DNA of 63,053 bases from a virus. Below, in pieces: positions 13,044 to 19,534 of the stretch; the first letter of the stretch is position 1; each line of letters begins with the position of its first letter. The translations under genes and the position numbers were made by a program. The notes beneath the pieces were generated by a model. It was not told the origin of the DNA. It saw only the letters and a list, made by a program, of their open reading frames with translations, and searched no databases. The stretch covers positions 1 through 63,053 of the IMG/VR virus record IMGVR_UViG_3300044707_000482. The stretch is one strand, 5' to 3'.

Positions 13044-14312
13044 TCAGGCAGACAAAGTCTCGGGGATCAGGGGGGTCAACTTAGGGAGGGGCCCGGCAAC
13101 CGAGTGGTAGAAGTCCGCGTACGCCGACCGATGGGCGCGGAACCACGCGTCCAGTTCGCGGTACTCGCGGCGAGCGTTGGTCCTGCCGAGCCAGATCAGG
13201 AAGTTCTGCCAGTTGAGTTCCTTCCGCTGGGCGGTTGACTGGACGCAGAAGTCACGGACTGCGAGGCAGTAGCACAGGTTCTTGAGGAGCGTGGGCAACT
13301 GGCAGGACGGACGGAAGATGCGGAACTCGACCGTCTCATCCTTGACGTTGAGGGCGGAATACTTCCGCCCGTCGTACGCCTTATTGGGCAGGCCGTTGCT
13401 CACGAACCTGCGATGCTCGAAGAACTCCGCGTACGAGGTCACGCGACCGGCGACGTCAACGTGGAACGCAGTGTTGCCGGGATCATGGATGAAGCACAGC
13501 ATCTTGCCGAGCGTCAGGTTCGACAGGCTCTTGCGGTTGAGGTGAACGTGCATGCCGCACTTCGTCTTGTTCCACGCCGACACCGCACCCTTGCCGAGCC
13601 GCCCGCCAGGGAACGCCTTCTCCAGCACCTTGCGATGCTCGTCGAGCGTCATCGGCACGGTCACGAACTCCACGCCGGTCTCGTCCGGCAGAGATCCGTC
13701 CTGCTTGGCAATCGCACCGCGACCCGTGCGGGTCTTGTTCACGGTCGCCTTGTAAGCCGCATCGAAGGGGCCAAGCAGTGCTGCGGCCCCTTCGTTTGCG
13801 TTCGTGGCCGAGATGCACTCGAACTCGAACGCAACGGTGGGCGATGTCCGCTTGTAGGACAGGTTCCGCCAGCCCGTTTCTTCCAGGACGCACGCATCGC
13901 TGTCGAGCAGTTCGTCGTGGCCGCCAGTGCAGCGGTCGCAGAAATCGTCATCGCAGACCCCGTTGTCGCAGCGGGTATTGCCGTGCCGATCCTCGTTGTC
14001 CTCGTCGTACCCGTCGGTGTCGTACCCATCCCGGTCGAAGCCGTTGCAGTCGTACCCTTCGCGGTCATAGCCAGCGTCGTCGAATGGGCTGCCGTCCGCC
14101 GTGAACCCGCGACGATTGAACACCGTGCCCGTGAGGCGGTGGTGCCCGTCGCGGTGGAAGTCTTCGGCGTTGTAGCCCTCAGCATTGAATCCTTCGTGGT
14201 CGTGGCCATCGACGTCGAACCCGTTGCGGTCGTACCCCTCCGCATCGAAGCCCAGGGCGTTGAACCCCTCCGCATCGAACCCGTTCTCGTCGTACTGAAC
14301 TTCCTCGTTCAT
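13044..14312 (-). CDS. Amidoligase-family enzyme with N-terminal GFD repeats
   Basis: 422 residues. Residues 5-110 hold about a dozen repeats of the form (D/N)-x-x-GF/Y-(D/N), for example NGFDAEGFNALGFDAEGYD, a low-complexity acidic extension. Next come a Cys-rich patch (CDNGVCDDDFCDRC) and then the catalytic part with VAFEFECIS, GVEFVTVP, KCGMHVHLN and TVEFRIFRPS, which match the amidoligase_2 family (glutamine-synthetase-like COOH-NH2 ligases). Such enzymes make amide or peptide bonds on small molecules, proteins or cell-wall parts. I chose ATG 14312 because GTGGAGGATTCC precedes it. The partner GATase lies just downstream. Confidence 0.85.
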   Translation of the reverse strand: MNEEVQYDENGFDAEGFNALGFDAEGYDRNGFDVDGHDHEGFNAEGYNAEDFHRDGHHRLTGTVFNRRGFTADGSPFDDAGYDREGYDCNGFDRDGYDTDGYDEDNEDRHGNTRCDNGVCDDDFCDRCTGGHDELLDSDACVLEETGWRNLSYKRTSPTVAFEFECISATNANEGAAALLGPFDAAYKATVNKTRTGRGAIAKQDGSLPDETGVEFVTVPMTLDEHRKVLEKAFPGGRLGKGAVSAWNKTKCGMHVHLNRKSLSNLTLGKMLCFIHDPGNTAFHVDVAGRVTSYAEFFEHRRFVSNGLPNKAYDGRKYSALNVKDETVEFRIFRPSCQLPTLLKNLCYCLAVRDFCVQSTAQRKELNWQNFLIWLGRTNARREYRELDAWFRAHRSAYADFYHSVAGPLPKLTPLIPETLSA

Positions 14313-14336
14313 GGAATCCTCCACAGGAAAAAAGAA

Positions 14337-14360
14337 AGGCCGCCCCACAAGGGACGGCCT
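14337..14360 (-). promoter_or_regulatory. 5' stem-loop of the amidoligase unit
   Basis: AGGCCGTCCC pairs with GGGGCGGCCT (with one G-U), followed on the minus strand by TTCTTTTTT, an intrinsic-terminator-like structure located between the 16-bp element and the amidoligase start. Confidence 0.7.
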
Positions 14361-14370
14361 GCACCGAACT

Positions 14371-14386
14371 CCAGACTCCGCAGCGG
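14371..14386 (-). promoter_or_regulatory. 16-bp unit-head element, copy 6
   Basis: Minus-strand CCGCTGCGGAGTCTGG, four bases after the stop of the 42-aa basic peptide gene; heads the amidoligase-GATase unit. Confidence 0.7.
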
Positions 14387-14390
14387 CGAA

Positions 14391-14519
14391 CTACCGCTGC
14401 TTCTTCTTGACCCGCTTCAACTTCTTGCGGGCCTCACGACACGTGCGTTCCTCCTTGACGCGCTCCGCCTTGACGAGACGCCACCATGCGTCGTTCCACG
14501 CCTGCTGCTTGGTTCCCAC
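14391..14519 (-). CDS. Small basic protein, 42 aa
   Basis: It starts with GTG at 14519, overlapping the TAG of the upstream gene (TAGTG), so it is translationally coupled. The product is short, helical and strongly basic, with a Lys/Arg-rich end (KKLKRVKKKQR) that suggests nucleic-acid binding. It ends four bases before the unit-head element at 14371-14386. I know of no family. Confidence 0.65.
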   Translation of the reverse strand: MGTKQQAWNDAWWRLVKAERVKEERTCREARKKLKRVKKKQR

Positions 14520-14959
14520 TAGGCGGAACCCAGTGCGTGAAGAAACACGCCAGCGTCAGCGGCCAGAGCCTGTGCCTTCATTGCATCCATGCTGGCGTTC
14601 AGGCCACGCCTGCCATCAAAGATCGCATCGCCAAGCAGGGAGCGGCTCTGCTCCAGATACTCGATGAGATCCGCCTTGCGTATGACACGGCACACCATCT
14701 CGCAGCCGTCCCACTCGCCCTCCACCGTGCGCCCGGATACCGAGCCAACCCACTGGCTTTCGGTTCTGTTGGTGCGGGGATTGTGCAGATACCACACGCT
14801 GGGGCTGCTTGCGGACTTGGTGACAATCGTTACGTCACCAAGTCCGCGACAAGAGCGCGTCCGCAGGGCACTGATCGCGGCCTCGCGTGTCGTGAACACG
14901 CCGAACACGTTCTCGCCTGCGTCACTCGACTCCATCGCAATGAACACGGTGTTCGTCAT
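14519..14959 (-). CDS. Hypothetical protein, 146 aa
   Basis: It begins MTNTVFIAMESSDAGENVFG, which resembles small phage proteins that start with a beta hairpin and helix. The ribosome-binding site is AAGGAGGGCTGAACC. The C-terminal half is helical (SLLGDAIFDGRRGLNASMDA). The function is unknown. It is the middle gene of a three-gene unit. Confidence 0.7.
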   Translation of the reverse strand: MTNTVFIAMESSDAGENVFGVFTTREAAISALRTRSCRGLGDVTIVTKSASSPSVWYLHNPRTNRTESQWVGSVSGRTVEGEWDGCEMVCRVIRKADLIEYLEQSRSLLGDAIFDGRRGLNASMDAMKAQALAADAGVFLHALGSA

Positions 14960-14962
14960 GGT

Positions 14963-15136
14963 TCAGCCCTCCTTCCTTGCAATGAGGGCGGCAATCTCGG
15001 CCCGCTCCTTGCCCGTGAGCGTGCGGAAATCCTTGAGGAACTCCTTGCGGGAGCGAGCCCCGAGTGCCTTGCTCGCTTCCCGGAGCGAGACGAAGTGCAT
15101 GAGGCGGGGATTGGGGACGTTGCTGTGAGTGCGCAT
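14963..15136 (-). CDS. Hypothetical protein, 57 aa
   Basis: The start is ATG 15136 after ACAGGAGAGATGCC. The product is basic and helical (RKEFLKDFRTLTGKERAEIA). It is the first gene of the unit headed by element copy 5. No known family. Confidence 0.7.
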   Translation of the reverse strand: MRTHSNVPNPRLMHFVSLREASKALGARSRKEFLKDFRTLTGKERAEIAALIARKEG

Positions 15137-15196
15137 GGCATCTCTCCTGTAGGGAACCATCGAACAAGGCGACCGGAACACCCGGCCTGCCAGAAA

Positions 15197-15212
15197 CCAG
15201 ACTCCGCAGCGG
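15197..15212 (-). promoter_or_regulatory. 16-bp unit-head element, copy 5
   Basis: Minus-strand CCGCTGCGGAGTCTGG, just after the stop of the 76-aa gene. A stem-loop follows (GGCAGGCCGG paired with CCGGTCGCC, roughly 15168-15191), then the 57-aa gene. Confidence 0.7.
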
Positions 15213-15216
15213 CAAA

Positions 15217-15447
15217 TCAGCGGAGGTTCCGCTTGGCCGCAGGCTGCGGGGTCAACACCGCATCGAGCCAGCGGTCGATGTCGAGGTTCTCTGCCACCTC
15301 GACCGCACGGGTGAGCGTGCGATACGGCCCCATCACGGGCGTCTGCTCGCTGATGAGATCAAGCAGATAGAACCCGTCCTTGCACTCGAACACTTCCGCC
15401 TGAGCGATACCGCCATCACGAACCACGAACGTCTTGTCACCGGCCAT
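15217..15447 (-). CDS. Hypothetical protein, 76 aa
   Basis: ATG 15447 follows TTTGGAGGGTTTTCCC. The sequence (KTFVVRDGGIAQAEVFECKD, then YRTLTRAVEVAENLD) suggests a small beta-alpha fold. It forms a single-gene unit between element copies 4 and 5. The function is unknown. Confidence 0.7.
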   Translation of the reverse strand: MAGDKTFVVRDGGIAQAEVFECKDGFYLLDLISEQTPVMGPYRTLTRAVEVAENLDIDRWLDAVLTPQPAAKRNLR

Positions 15448-15540
15448 GGGAAAACCCTCCAAACGTGGAAACGAACACGCCCACCGCGAAGTGCGATGGG
15501 CGAACCTGCGAGTGCAGGATTGGGGGCAGTGGCAGTCCTG

Positions 15541-15556
15541 CCAGACTCCGCAGCGG
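15541..15556 (-). promoter_or_regulatory. 16-bp unit-head element, copy 4
   Basis: Minus-strand CCGCTGCGGAGTCTGG, a few bases after the stop of the 135-aa gene. Two hairpins follow before the 76-aa gene: GCAGGA with TCCTGC right at the end of the element, and GCCCATCG with CGGTGGGC further down. Confidence 0.7.
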
Positions 15557-15559
15557 GAA

Positions 15560-15967
15560 TCACTCGGCCTGGAGTTGGACATGGGCGAGCATGTCCTTGG
15601 CCGCCTCGCTGCGGATGGCGACGAACAGGGCACGGGCGAGATCCGCACGCATCGAGCCGCCGTACTCGCCGTTCACCCACACGGGAACCCACGTGCGGCC
15701 CTTCTTGTCCTTCTGGCCCGCACCCATCGCGATCCCGCCCGCGAACTCCTCCTTGGCGACCTTGGGCTTGTCAGCCTTCGCGGGAGCGGCCTTCGTGGCC
15801 TTAGCCTTCGCGGGAGCGGTCGCCTTCTGCGACTCACGCCACTTGGCCAGAGCCTCCGGGTTGCCCTTACGCTTGCCCTTCGGCTTCGCGGCAACCGCAG
15901 GGGCATCCTCGACACCAACCAGAGCCATCAGACCCTTGAGCAAAGCGTTCTTTTCGGCAGCAGTCAT
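15560..15967 (-). CDS. Lys/Ala-rich DNA-binding-like protein, 135 aa
   Basis: A short helical start (AAEKNALLKGLMALVGVEDA) is followed by a Lys/Ala/Pro-rich middle that resembles histone H1-type or linker tails (ATAPAKAKATKAAPAKADKP), then a compact C-terminal part (GRTWVPVWVNGEYGGSMRAD). Nucleic-acid binding is likely from composition only. The start is ATG 15967 after TTGGAGGATGATCCC. Single-gene unit. Confidence 0.7.
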   Translation of the reverse strand: MTAAEKNALLKGLMALVGVEDAPAVAAKPKGKRKGNPEALAKWRESQKATAPAKAKATKAAPAKADKPKVAKEEFAGGIAMGAGQKDKKGRTWVPVWVNGEYGGSMRADLARALFVAIRSEAAKDMLAHVQLQAE

Positions 15968-16023
15968 GGGATCATCCTCCAACAAGGAACCATCGAACCG
16001 TCCGTGCAACATGCAACGGACAC

Positions 16024-16066
16024 GTGAGGGAGCCGGAGTCGAACCGGCTCTTCGACCATCCCCCAC
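16024..16066 (-). ncRNA. tRNA-minihelix-like leader
   Basis: On the minus strand an 8-bp stem (GTGGGGGA with TCCCTCAC, one G-U) encloses a 10-nt linker and a perfect T-arm: stem GCCGG/CCGGC with loop TTCGACT. That is an acceptor stem plus T-arm without D- and anticodon arms, as if a tRNA had lost its lower half. It takes the place of the plain stem-loop found behind the other elements. A second hairpin (GTCCGT/ACGGAC) lies between it and the 135-aa gene. Confidence 0.5.
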
Positions 16067-16069
16067 CAA

Positions 16070-16085
16070 CCAGACTCCGCAGCGG
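16070..16085 (-). promoter_or_regulatory. 16-bp unit-head element, copy 3
   Basis: Minus-strand CCGCTGCGGAGTCTGG, a few bases after the stop of the 67-aa gene and directly before the tRNA-minihelix-like structure. Confidence 0.7.
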
Positions 16086-16088
16086 GAA

Positions 16089-16292
16089 TCAACGGTCGAT
16101 CACGACACGGCGAGGCTCAGGCCGACGCTCCATCGGCACATAGCCTTCGGGCTGCTCGTCGGTCGTGATGAGGTTGAACACGCCCATCCACTCGCGTGTC
16201 GTGCCGCCGCCCAACGCAGGGTTCTTGCGGGCCACACGACGCTCGCGACGATTGTTCCGTCCGTCGCCTACGGTCACCGGCTTGCTATCCAT
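16089..16292 (-). CDS. Hypothetical Arg-rich protein, 67 aa
   Basis: ATG 16292 lies behind GTGGAGGACGACCG, the same ribosome-binding region that precedes the next gene upstream. The N-terminal part is rich in Arg and Asn (DGRNNRRERRVARKNP), followed by GGTTREWMGVFNLITTDEQ. The function is unknown. Single-gene unit between copies 2 and 3. Confidence 0.7.
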   Translation of the reverse strand: MDSKPVTVGDGRNNRRERRVARKNPALGGGTTREWMGVFNLITTDEQPEGYVPMERRPEPRRVVIDR

Positions 16293-16351
16293 CGGTCGTC
16301 CTCCACACATCGAGACATCGAACACGGCAGCCGAACGTCGGCCACCGAAAA

Positions 16352-16367
16352 CCAGACTCCGCAGCGG
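16352..16367 (-). promoter_or_regulatory. 16-bp unit-head element, copy 2
   Basis: Minus-strand CCGCTGCGGAGTCTGG, five bases after the stop of the 77-aa gene; followed by a stem-loop (GGCCGA/TCGGC with flanking pairs, roughly 16325-16348). Confidence 0.7.
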
Positions 16368-16372
16368 GCTTT

Positions 16373-16606
16373 TCAGCAGATGGGACGGGCAACGACACGC
16401 TGGGCGGCGAGATCCCATTCGTACCGGTACAGGTCGATCTGCTTGCCCTCGCGTGCCATGTCGCAGACACAGGCGAACACGGCACGCATCACGAAGCCGA
16501 AGCCGCGATAGATTGGCGTCCAGTCCATGTCGTCGATGTGATAGACAGCGATCTCGCCGGCGTTGACATTGCAGGAAATCGTGTAGCCGTTGATGACGAA
16601 GGTCAT
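16373..16606 (-). CDS. Hypothetical protein, 77 aa
   Basis: First gene of the leftward arm. It reads MTFVINGYTISCNVNAGEIA with a middle VYHIDDMDWTPIYRGFGFVM and several Cys. It is soluble, probably an alpha/beta mix. The ribosome-binding site is TGGAGGACGACCG. No family recognised. Confidence 0.7.
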   Translation of the reverse strand: MTFVINGYTISCNVNAGEIAVYHIDDMDWTPIYRGFGFVMRAVFACVCDMAREGKQIDLYRYEWDLAAQRVVARPIC

Positions 16607-16665
16607 CGGTCGTCCTCCATGTCGGTAACGTGACGGTCACTCGCCGTCGATCGTTCCGACACAAA

Positions 16666-16681
16666 CCAGACTCCGCAGCGA
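16666..16681 (-). promoter_or_regulatory. 16-bp unit-head element, copy 1
   Basis: Minus-strand TCGCTGCGGAGTCTGG, one mismatch at the first base. No leftward gene lies upstream of it, only the divergent gap, so it belongs to the 5' end of a unit rather than to the 3' end of the previous gene. This copy is the key evidence for a promoter or 5'-leader role. Confidence 0.7.
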
Positions 16682-16881
16682 ACGGACAGCGGATAAAAGG
16701 CGGATCGCGGCCCGGGTTCACGCCCTTCCTCGTGACCGTGAAACGGAAGTCGTTTGCCGCCCTGTAGATAGAACGCGTTGGAGCCTTCGGCTCCCCATGC
16801 CCCCCCGTCGCGTCACGCCTAGAGTTACGTTCCCCTCCTGGATTTTTTCGCCGTTTCATTGGCCCCCTCCTGCATAGGGGG

Positions 16882-16909
16882 TTGCTGGACTCCCGTCCAC
16901 CGCTACACT
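16882..16909 (+). promoter_or_regulatory. Sigma-70-like promoter for SSB
   Basis: TTGCTG (16882-16887), a 16-base spacer, and TACACT (16904-16909), about 40 bases before the SSB start. The 16-base spacing is the same as in the three TAGACT promoters. Confidence 0.45.
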
Positions 16910-16949
16910 GGGCGCCTGTCCAGATGCCTCTGAGTGAAAGGAGATCCCA

Positions 16950-17324
16950 GTGATTCAAGGAACGGTGACGGGCAACGTCGGCAAGGATCCCGTGCTGCGT
17001 ACCACGCAGTCGGGCAAGCAGGTGGCGTCGTTTTCGGTGGCTTCGACCGCCAAGAAGGACGGGCCGACGACCTGGGTGGATGTGGTCTGCTTTGACGAGC
17101 AGGCCGATGTGGTGTCGCAGCGGATCAAGAAGGGCGACCGGGTCGTAGTGACGGGCCGGTTTGGCCTGGAGACCTACGAGAAGCGTGACGGCTCCCAGGG
17201 GACTTCCCTGCGGTTGCTGGCCGACGAGGTGGGTCACAGTCTCCGGTGGCCCAAGCGGGAGACTGTTGGGGCGGCGGTGGCCGACGATGGGGAAGTCGGC
17301 GGCGGCGACGAAGTTCCCTTCTGA
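16950..17324 (+). CDS. ssb: Single-stranded DNA-binding protein
   Basis: 124 residues. The OB fold is clear: MIQGTVTGNVGKDPVLR, then QVASFSVAST, TTWVDVVCFDEQAD and GDRVVVTGRFGLETYEKRDG. The acidic tip GGDEVPF resembles the SSB tail that recruits repair and replication proteins. The start is GTG 16950 after GAAAGGAGATCCCA. It would coat single-stranded DNA in replication and recombination, and may work with the ERF protein, exonuclease and helicase encoded far downstream. Confidence 0.95.
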   Translation: MIQGTVTGNVGKDPVLRTTQSGKQVASFSVASTAKKDGPTTWVDVVCFDEQADVVSQRIKKGDRVVVTGRFGLETYEKRDGSQGTSLRLLADEVGHSLRWPKRETVGAAVADDGEVGGGDEVPF

Positions 17325-17341
17325 GCATCGCGATTAGGGTG

Positions 17342-17363
17342 GGCCGAGAAGGGATGCTCGGCC
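17342..17363 (+). terminator. Hairpin after SSB
   Basis: A 7-bp inverted repeat (GGCCGAG/CTCGGCC) in the gap behind SSB. No U-tract follows, so it may be a weak terminator, a processing site or simply a leader hairpin of the next gene. Confidence 0.4.
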
Positions 17364-17378
17364 TCACCCGGTGGCGGT

Positions 17379-17612
17379 TTGAAAGTGATTCACCAGTGCA
17401 ACCCGCCGATTTGGGTCACAACGCCGCTGGGCGAGGGCCACGCCCTGTTTCTGCTGGACTACGGCCCCAGCATCAACACGGTCTGGGTGGTGCATCAGTT
17501 CGACACGGGGGCGGTGGTTCACGTGGACTCGAGCGAAGTGCGGGTGATGGGCAACGCGATGTGGGGCATCGAGCATCCGGCCCCTCCGACGCGAGTTCCC
17601 CAGCACAAGTAG
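17379..17612 (+). CDS. Hypothetical protein, 77 aa
   Basis: It reads IHQCNPPIWVTTPLGEGHAL then FLLDYGPSINTVWVVHQFDT, a beta-rich pattern. The start is uncertain: TTG 17379 or GTG 17385; neither has a strong ribosome-binding site. Similar short proteins near packaging genes in other phages may exist, but I cannot name one. Confidence 0.6.
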   Translation: MKVIHQCNPPIWVTTPLGEGHALFLLDYGPSINTVWVVHQFDTGAVVHVDSSEVRVMGNAMWGIEHPAPPTRVPQHK

Positions 17613-17791
17613 AGGATGCCCTGTCTCGGATTCACCGGGAGTTCCGGGAGCAGTGCATTCGCGACGGCACTTATCGGCCGGTGACAAAGGAGGAGCTGGA
17701 GCGGGGGCTTGCCAAATGGAAGGCCGAGTGCAATCGCCCGCCCAGGCATGTTCGCAAGCGCAAGCATCCACCCAAGGGGACGGCTGACTGA
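17561..17791 (+). CDS. Hypothetical protein, about 60-76 aa, start uncertain
   Basis: The clearly protein-like part runs from about 17609 (VEDALSRIHREFREQCIRDG and onward) and is helical and basic, ending in KRKHPPKG. The only standard start codon nearby in this frame is GTG 17561, which overlaps the previous gene by 52 bases and lacks a clear ribosome-binding site; CTG 17621 is another option. The end overlaps the next ATG (TGATG). Confidence 0.5.
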   Translation: MGHRASGPSDASSPAQVEDALSRIHREFREQCIRDGTYRPVTKEELERGLAKWKAECNRPPRHVRKRKHPPKGTAD

Positions 17792-18051
17792 TGGGCGACT
17801 TTTCTCTGGCGACGGCCGTTCTGATCTTCGTCACCTACGTGGCGGTGGACATCCTCTACGCCGCGTACATCATCTGCGTGGAGAAGCGGCAGGCGTTGCA
17901 GGCGGCGGCGATCTCTGCTGTGCTGTACTCGCTCCTGGCGTTTGGGGTCATCACGTACTCCCAGAATCCCCTGTATCTGATCCCGCTCGCGGCTGGGGCG
18001 TTCGTGGGCACGTACGTGACGGTCTGGTGGAGCCGCATGTCGGGTCGGTAG
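17791..18051 (+). CDS. Membrane protein with three hydrophobic segments, 86 aa
   Basis: Hydrophobic stretches are at about residues 5-27, 36-56 and 60-80 (for example ATAVLIFVTYVAVDILYAAY), with basic loops (VEKRQ) and WWSRMSGR at the end. The ATG overlaps the stop of the upstream gene. It could be a holin, but it lies far from the other lysis-like genes, so the role stays open. Confidence 0.7.
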   Translation: MGDFSLATAVLIFVTYVAVDILYAAYIICVEKRQALQAAAISAVLYSLLAFGVITYSQNPLYLIPLAAGAFVGTYVTVWWSRMSGR

Positions 18052-18062
18052 TGGGCTAGGGC

Positions 18063-18070
18063 CATAAATC
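18063..18070 (+). promoter_or_regulatory. CATAAATC box before structural block
   Basis: CATAAATC, 4 bases before ATG 18075, without a recognisable -35. If it works as a T4-late-like -10 box, the message would start almost on the ATG. The same box is at 38402 and 57034. Confidence 0.45.
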
Positions 18071-18074
18071 CCGT

Positions 18075-19517
18075 ATGGCCGAACCGACTGGCGAATTTGA
18101 TGCTGCTGCGCTGGGGGAGCTCCTGCCTCAGTTGTTTGACGAGGGCGCCGGGCCTGTCCGGCCGCTGTCGGACTTGAGCGATGCGGTGAGGGCCGAGCGC
18201 GCAGCCCGCCCATGGCCAGAAGGCAAGCCGTACCCGACGACCTACGAGTTCGGCGGGAGTCCTGACCAAGAGCCGGACCCGGATGGGGTGGCCCGCTCGC
18301 AGGGGATCATCCGGGACATCTACGCCCGGCACGGCATTCCGCTCGACACGCCGCTAAAAGAAGCCGCCGAGTATATCGGCGACCGGGCGGCAGACAGCGG
18401 CGCGGGCCAGTCCATGTGGGCGAACCCGGAGGAGCGTGAGGAAGCCCAGTACCAGTACGCCGCCCAGGGCCGCACAAAGAACGAGGTCGCCAAGAGACTG
18501 AACGACTCCCAGCACCTCATGGACCCCGAGACTGCGAGGTACTACCGGGACTTTGCCCGAGACCAGGACTTCCTGGTGCGGCTCACCGAACCGCCTGTCT
18601 TTGGCACCGACGGCGCTGGCGGCCGTTACGACGTAGGCCCGCACAAGGAAGCTCTGGCGTACTGGGACAGCACCCGGAACAACTCTCCGCTGTGGTCGGA
18701 CTACCACCGCAACAACAAAGACGGGGCATGGATCGCCCTTGCGTTGAGCGACCCAGACGCCCTGGTGGGCTCCACCTTCATGGGCCTGGAGCAGTCGCCG
18801 GACTTCATTCGGCTTGCGGGGAGCGGCGAGTCGGACGGGGCGGCTGGGGCATTCCGGGACATGCGGGGCGTGCATCGCGACCACCAGCGATACCGCGCCC
18901 ACTCTCCTGCCCCGATTGGCAACTTGCCATCTGCCGCGACAGTCGAGGACCGCCAGCGAGCGATTGCCGAGCTCCAGGCCCAGACCAGTGCCGCCGCCAT
19001 TCCGGTCGCTGCGGAGCGGTGGGCCAGGACGACAGGCTGGGTGCCTCCGGGAGTCGTGCAGGACGTCGGTGACGGGCTTATCAGCACGCTCGATGCGACG
19101 TTCGCGATCCCGGTGGTGGGCGCCGCCGCCAAGGGCACGAGCCTTGGGCTCAAGGCCGCCAAGGTCGCTGGTAAGGGCTGGACAAAGCCAGCCCTCCAGC
19201 AGTTCGGGCGACAGACGGCCGCGAGCTTTGGCTGGGACCAAGTGCCCGAACAGGGCCTGAACCTGGGGATTCCTGTGGCCATTGCCCCTGAGTTCGAGGC
19301 CGCGCGGCGATCTAAGCCGGGCTATTGGAGGGGCTCAACGGACAAGGATGAGGTCCAGGCCGCCATGAAGTCGCCCGAGAAGTTGCAGGAGGCCAAAGAC
19401 GCTCGCAAGCAACTCTACGAGACGGCCGACCCGGAAAGAGTATCGGCAGCGCGGGCGAGGGTCAAAGATAGGCTGATTCGCGAAGGGCGATTGCCCTACG
19501 AGCCACTCATCGACTAA
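18075..19517 (+). CDS. Putative virion-associated protein, 480 aa
   Basis: First gene of the head block. It is mostly soluble and charged. A hydrophobic glycine/alanine-rich segment at about residues 335-365 (FAIPVVGAAAKGTSLGLKAA) could insert in a membrane or be a flexible hinge. The C-terminus is highly charged. The CATAAATC box lies directly upstream and no clear ribosome-binding site is visible. Its position before scaffold and capsid suggests a structural or internal virion role; I do not recognise the fold. Confidence 0.7.
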   Translation: MAEPTGEFDAAALGELLPQLFDEGAGPVRPLSDLSDAVRAERAARPWPEGKPYPTTYEFGGSPDQEPDPDGVARSQGIIRDIYARHGIPLDTPLKEAAEYIGDRAADSGAGQSMWANPEEREEAQYQYAAQGRTKNEVAKRLNDSQHLMDPETARYYRDFARDQDFLVRLTEPPVFGTDGAGGRYDVGPHKEALAYWDSTRNNSPLWSDYHRNNKDGAWIALALSDPDALVGSTFMGLEQSPDFIRLAGSGESDGAAGAFRDMRGVHRDHQRYRAHSPAPIGNLPSAATVEDRQRAIAELQAQTSAAAIPVAAERWARTTGWVPPGVVQDVGDGLISTLDATFAIPVVGAAAKGTSLGLKAAKVAGKGWTKPALQQFGRQTAASFGWDQVPEQGLNLGIPVAIAPEFEAARRSKPGYWRGSTDKDEVQAAMKSPEKLQEAKDARKQLYETADPERVSAARARVKDRLIREGRLPYEPLID

Positions 19518-19534
19518 CCGCCAGGAGCGCAAGC

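Larger units (their letters stand above)
16607..16949. promoter_or_regulatory. Divergent intergenic region between leftward and rightward arms
   Basis: About 340 bases without a gene. It holds, from left to right: the leader of the 77-aa gene with inverted repeats (GTCGG/CCGAC, GACGG/CCGTC), element copy 1, a GGAGCC-TTC-GGCTCC hairpin (16780-16794), a CCCCCT/AGGGGG hairpin (16863-16881), and a sigma-70-like promoter toward SSB. It is the natural switch point between the two arms and a candidate site for the LexA-type protein. Confidence 0.65.

Noticed and set aside
11983-14522. Long plus-strand frames (375 and 369 codons) opposite the amidotransferase and amidoligase genes
   Set aside because: They run against genes with clear family motifs and have Val/Leu/Asp-rich repetitive translations caused by the repeats of the real genes.
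8443-16681. CRISPR array
   Set aside because: The repeated element is short and the distances between copies vary from about 140 to 2,700 bases, filled with genes; no array structure.
8443-16681. N4-type virion RNA polymerase promoters (hairpin with CGGAG-like core)
   Set aside because: CCGCTGCGG can form a small hairpin, but no giant virion RNA polymerase gene is present; the largest protein has 1,245 residues.
8443-16681. Unit-head elements read as plus-strand promoters like TAGACT-N16-TAGRMT
   Set aside because: The plus-strand reading CAGACTCC resembles the first box, but no second box is found 16 bases downstream at the copies I checked, and the genes run the other way.
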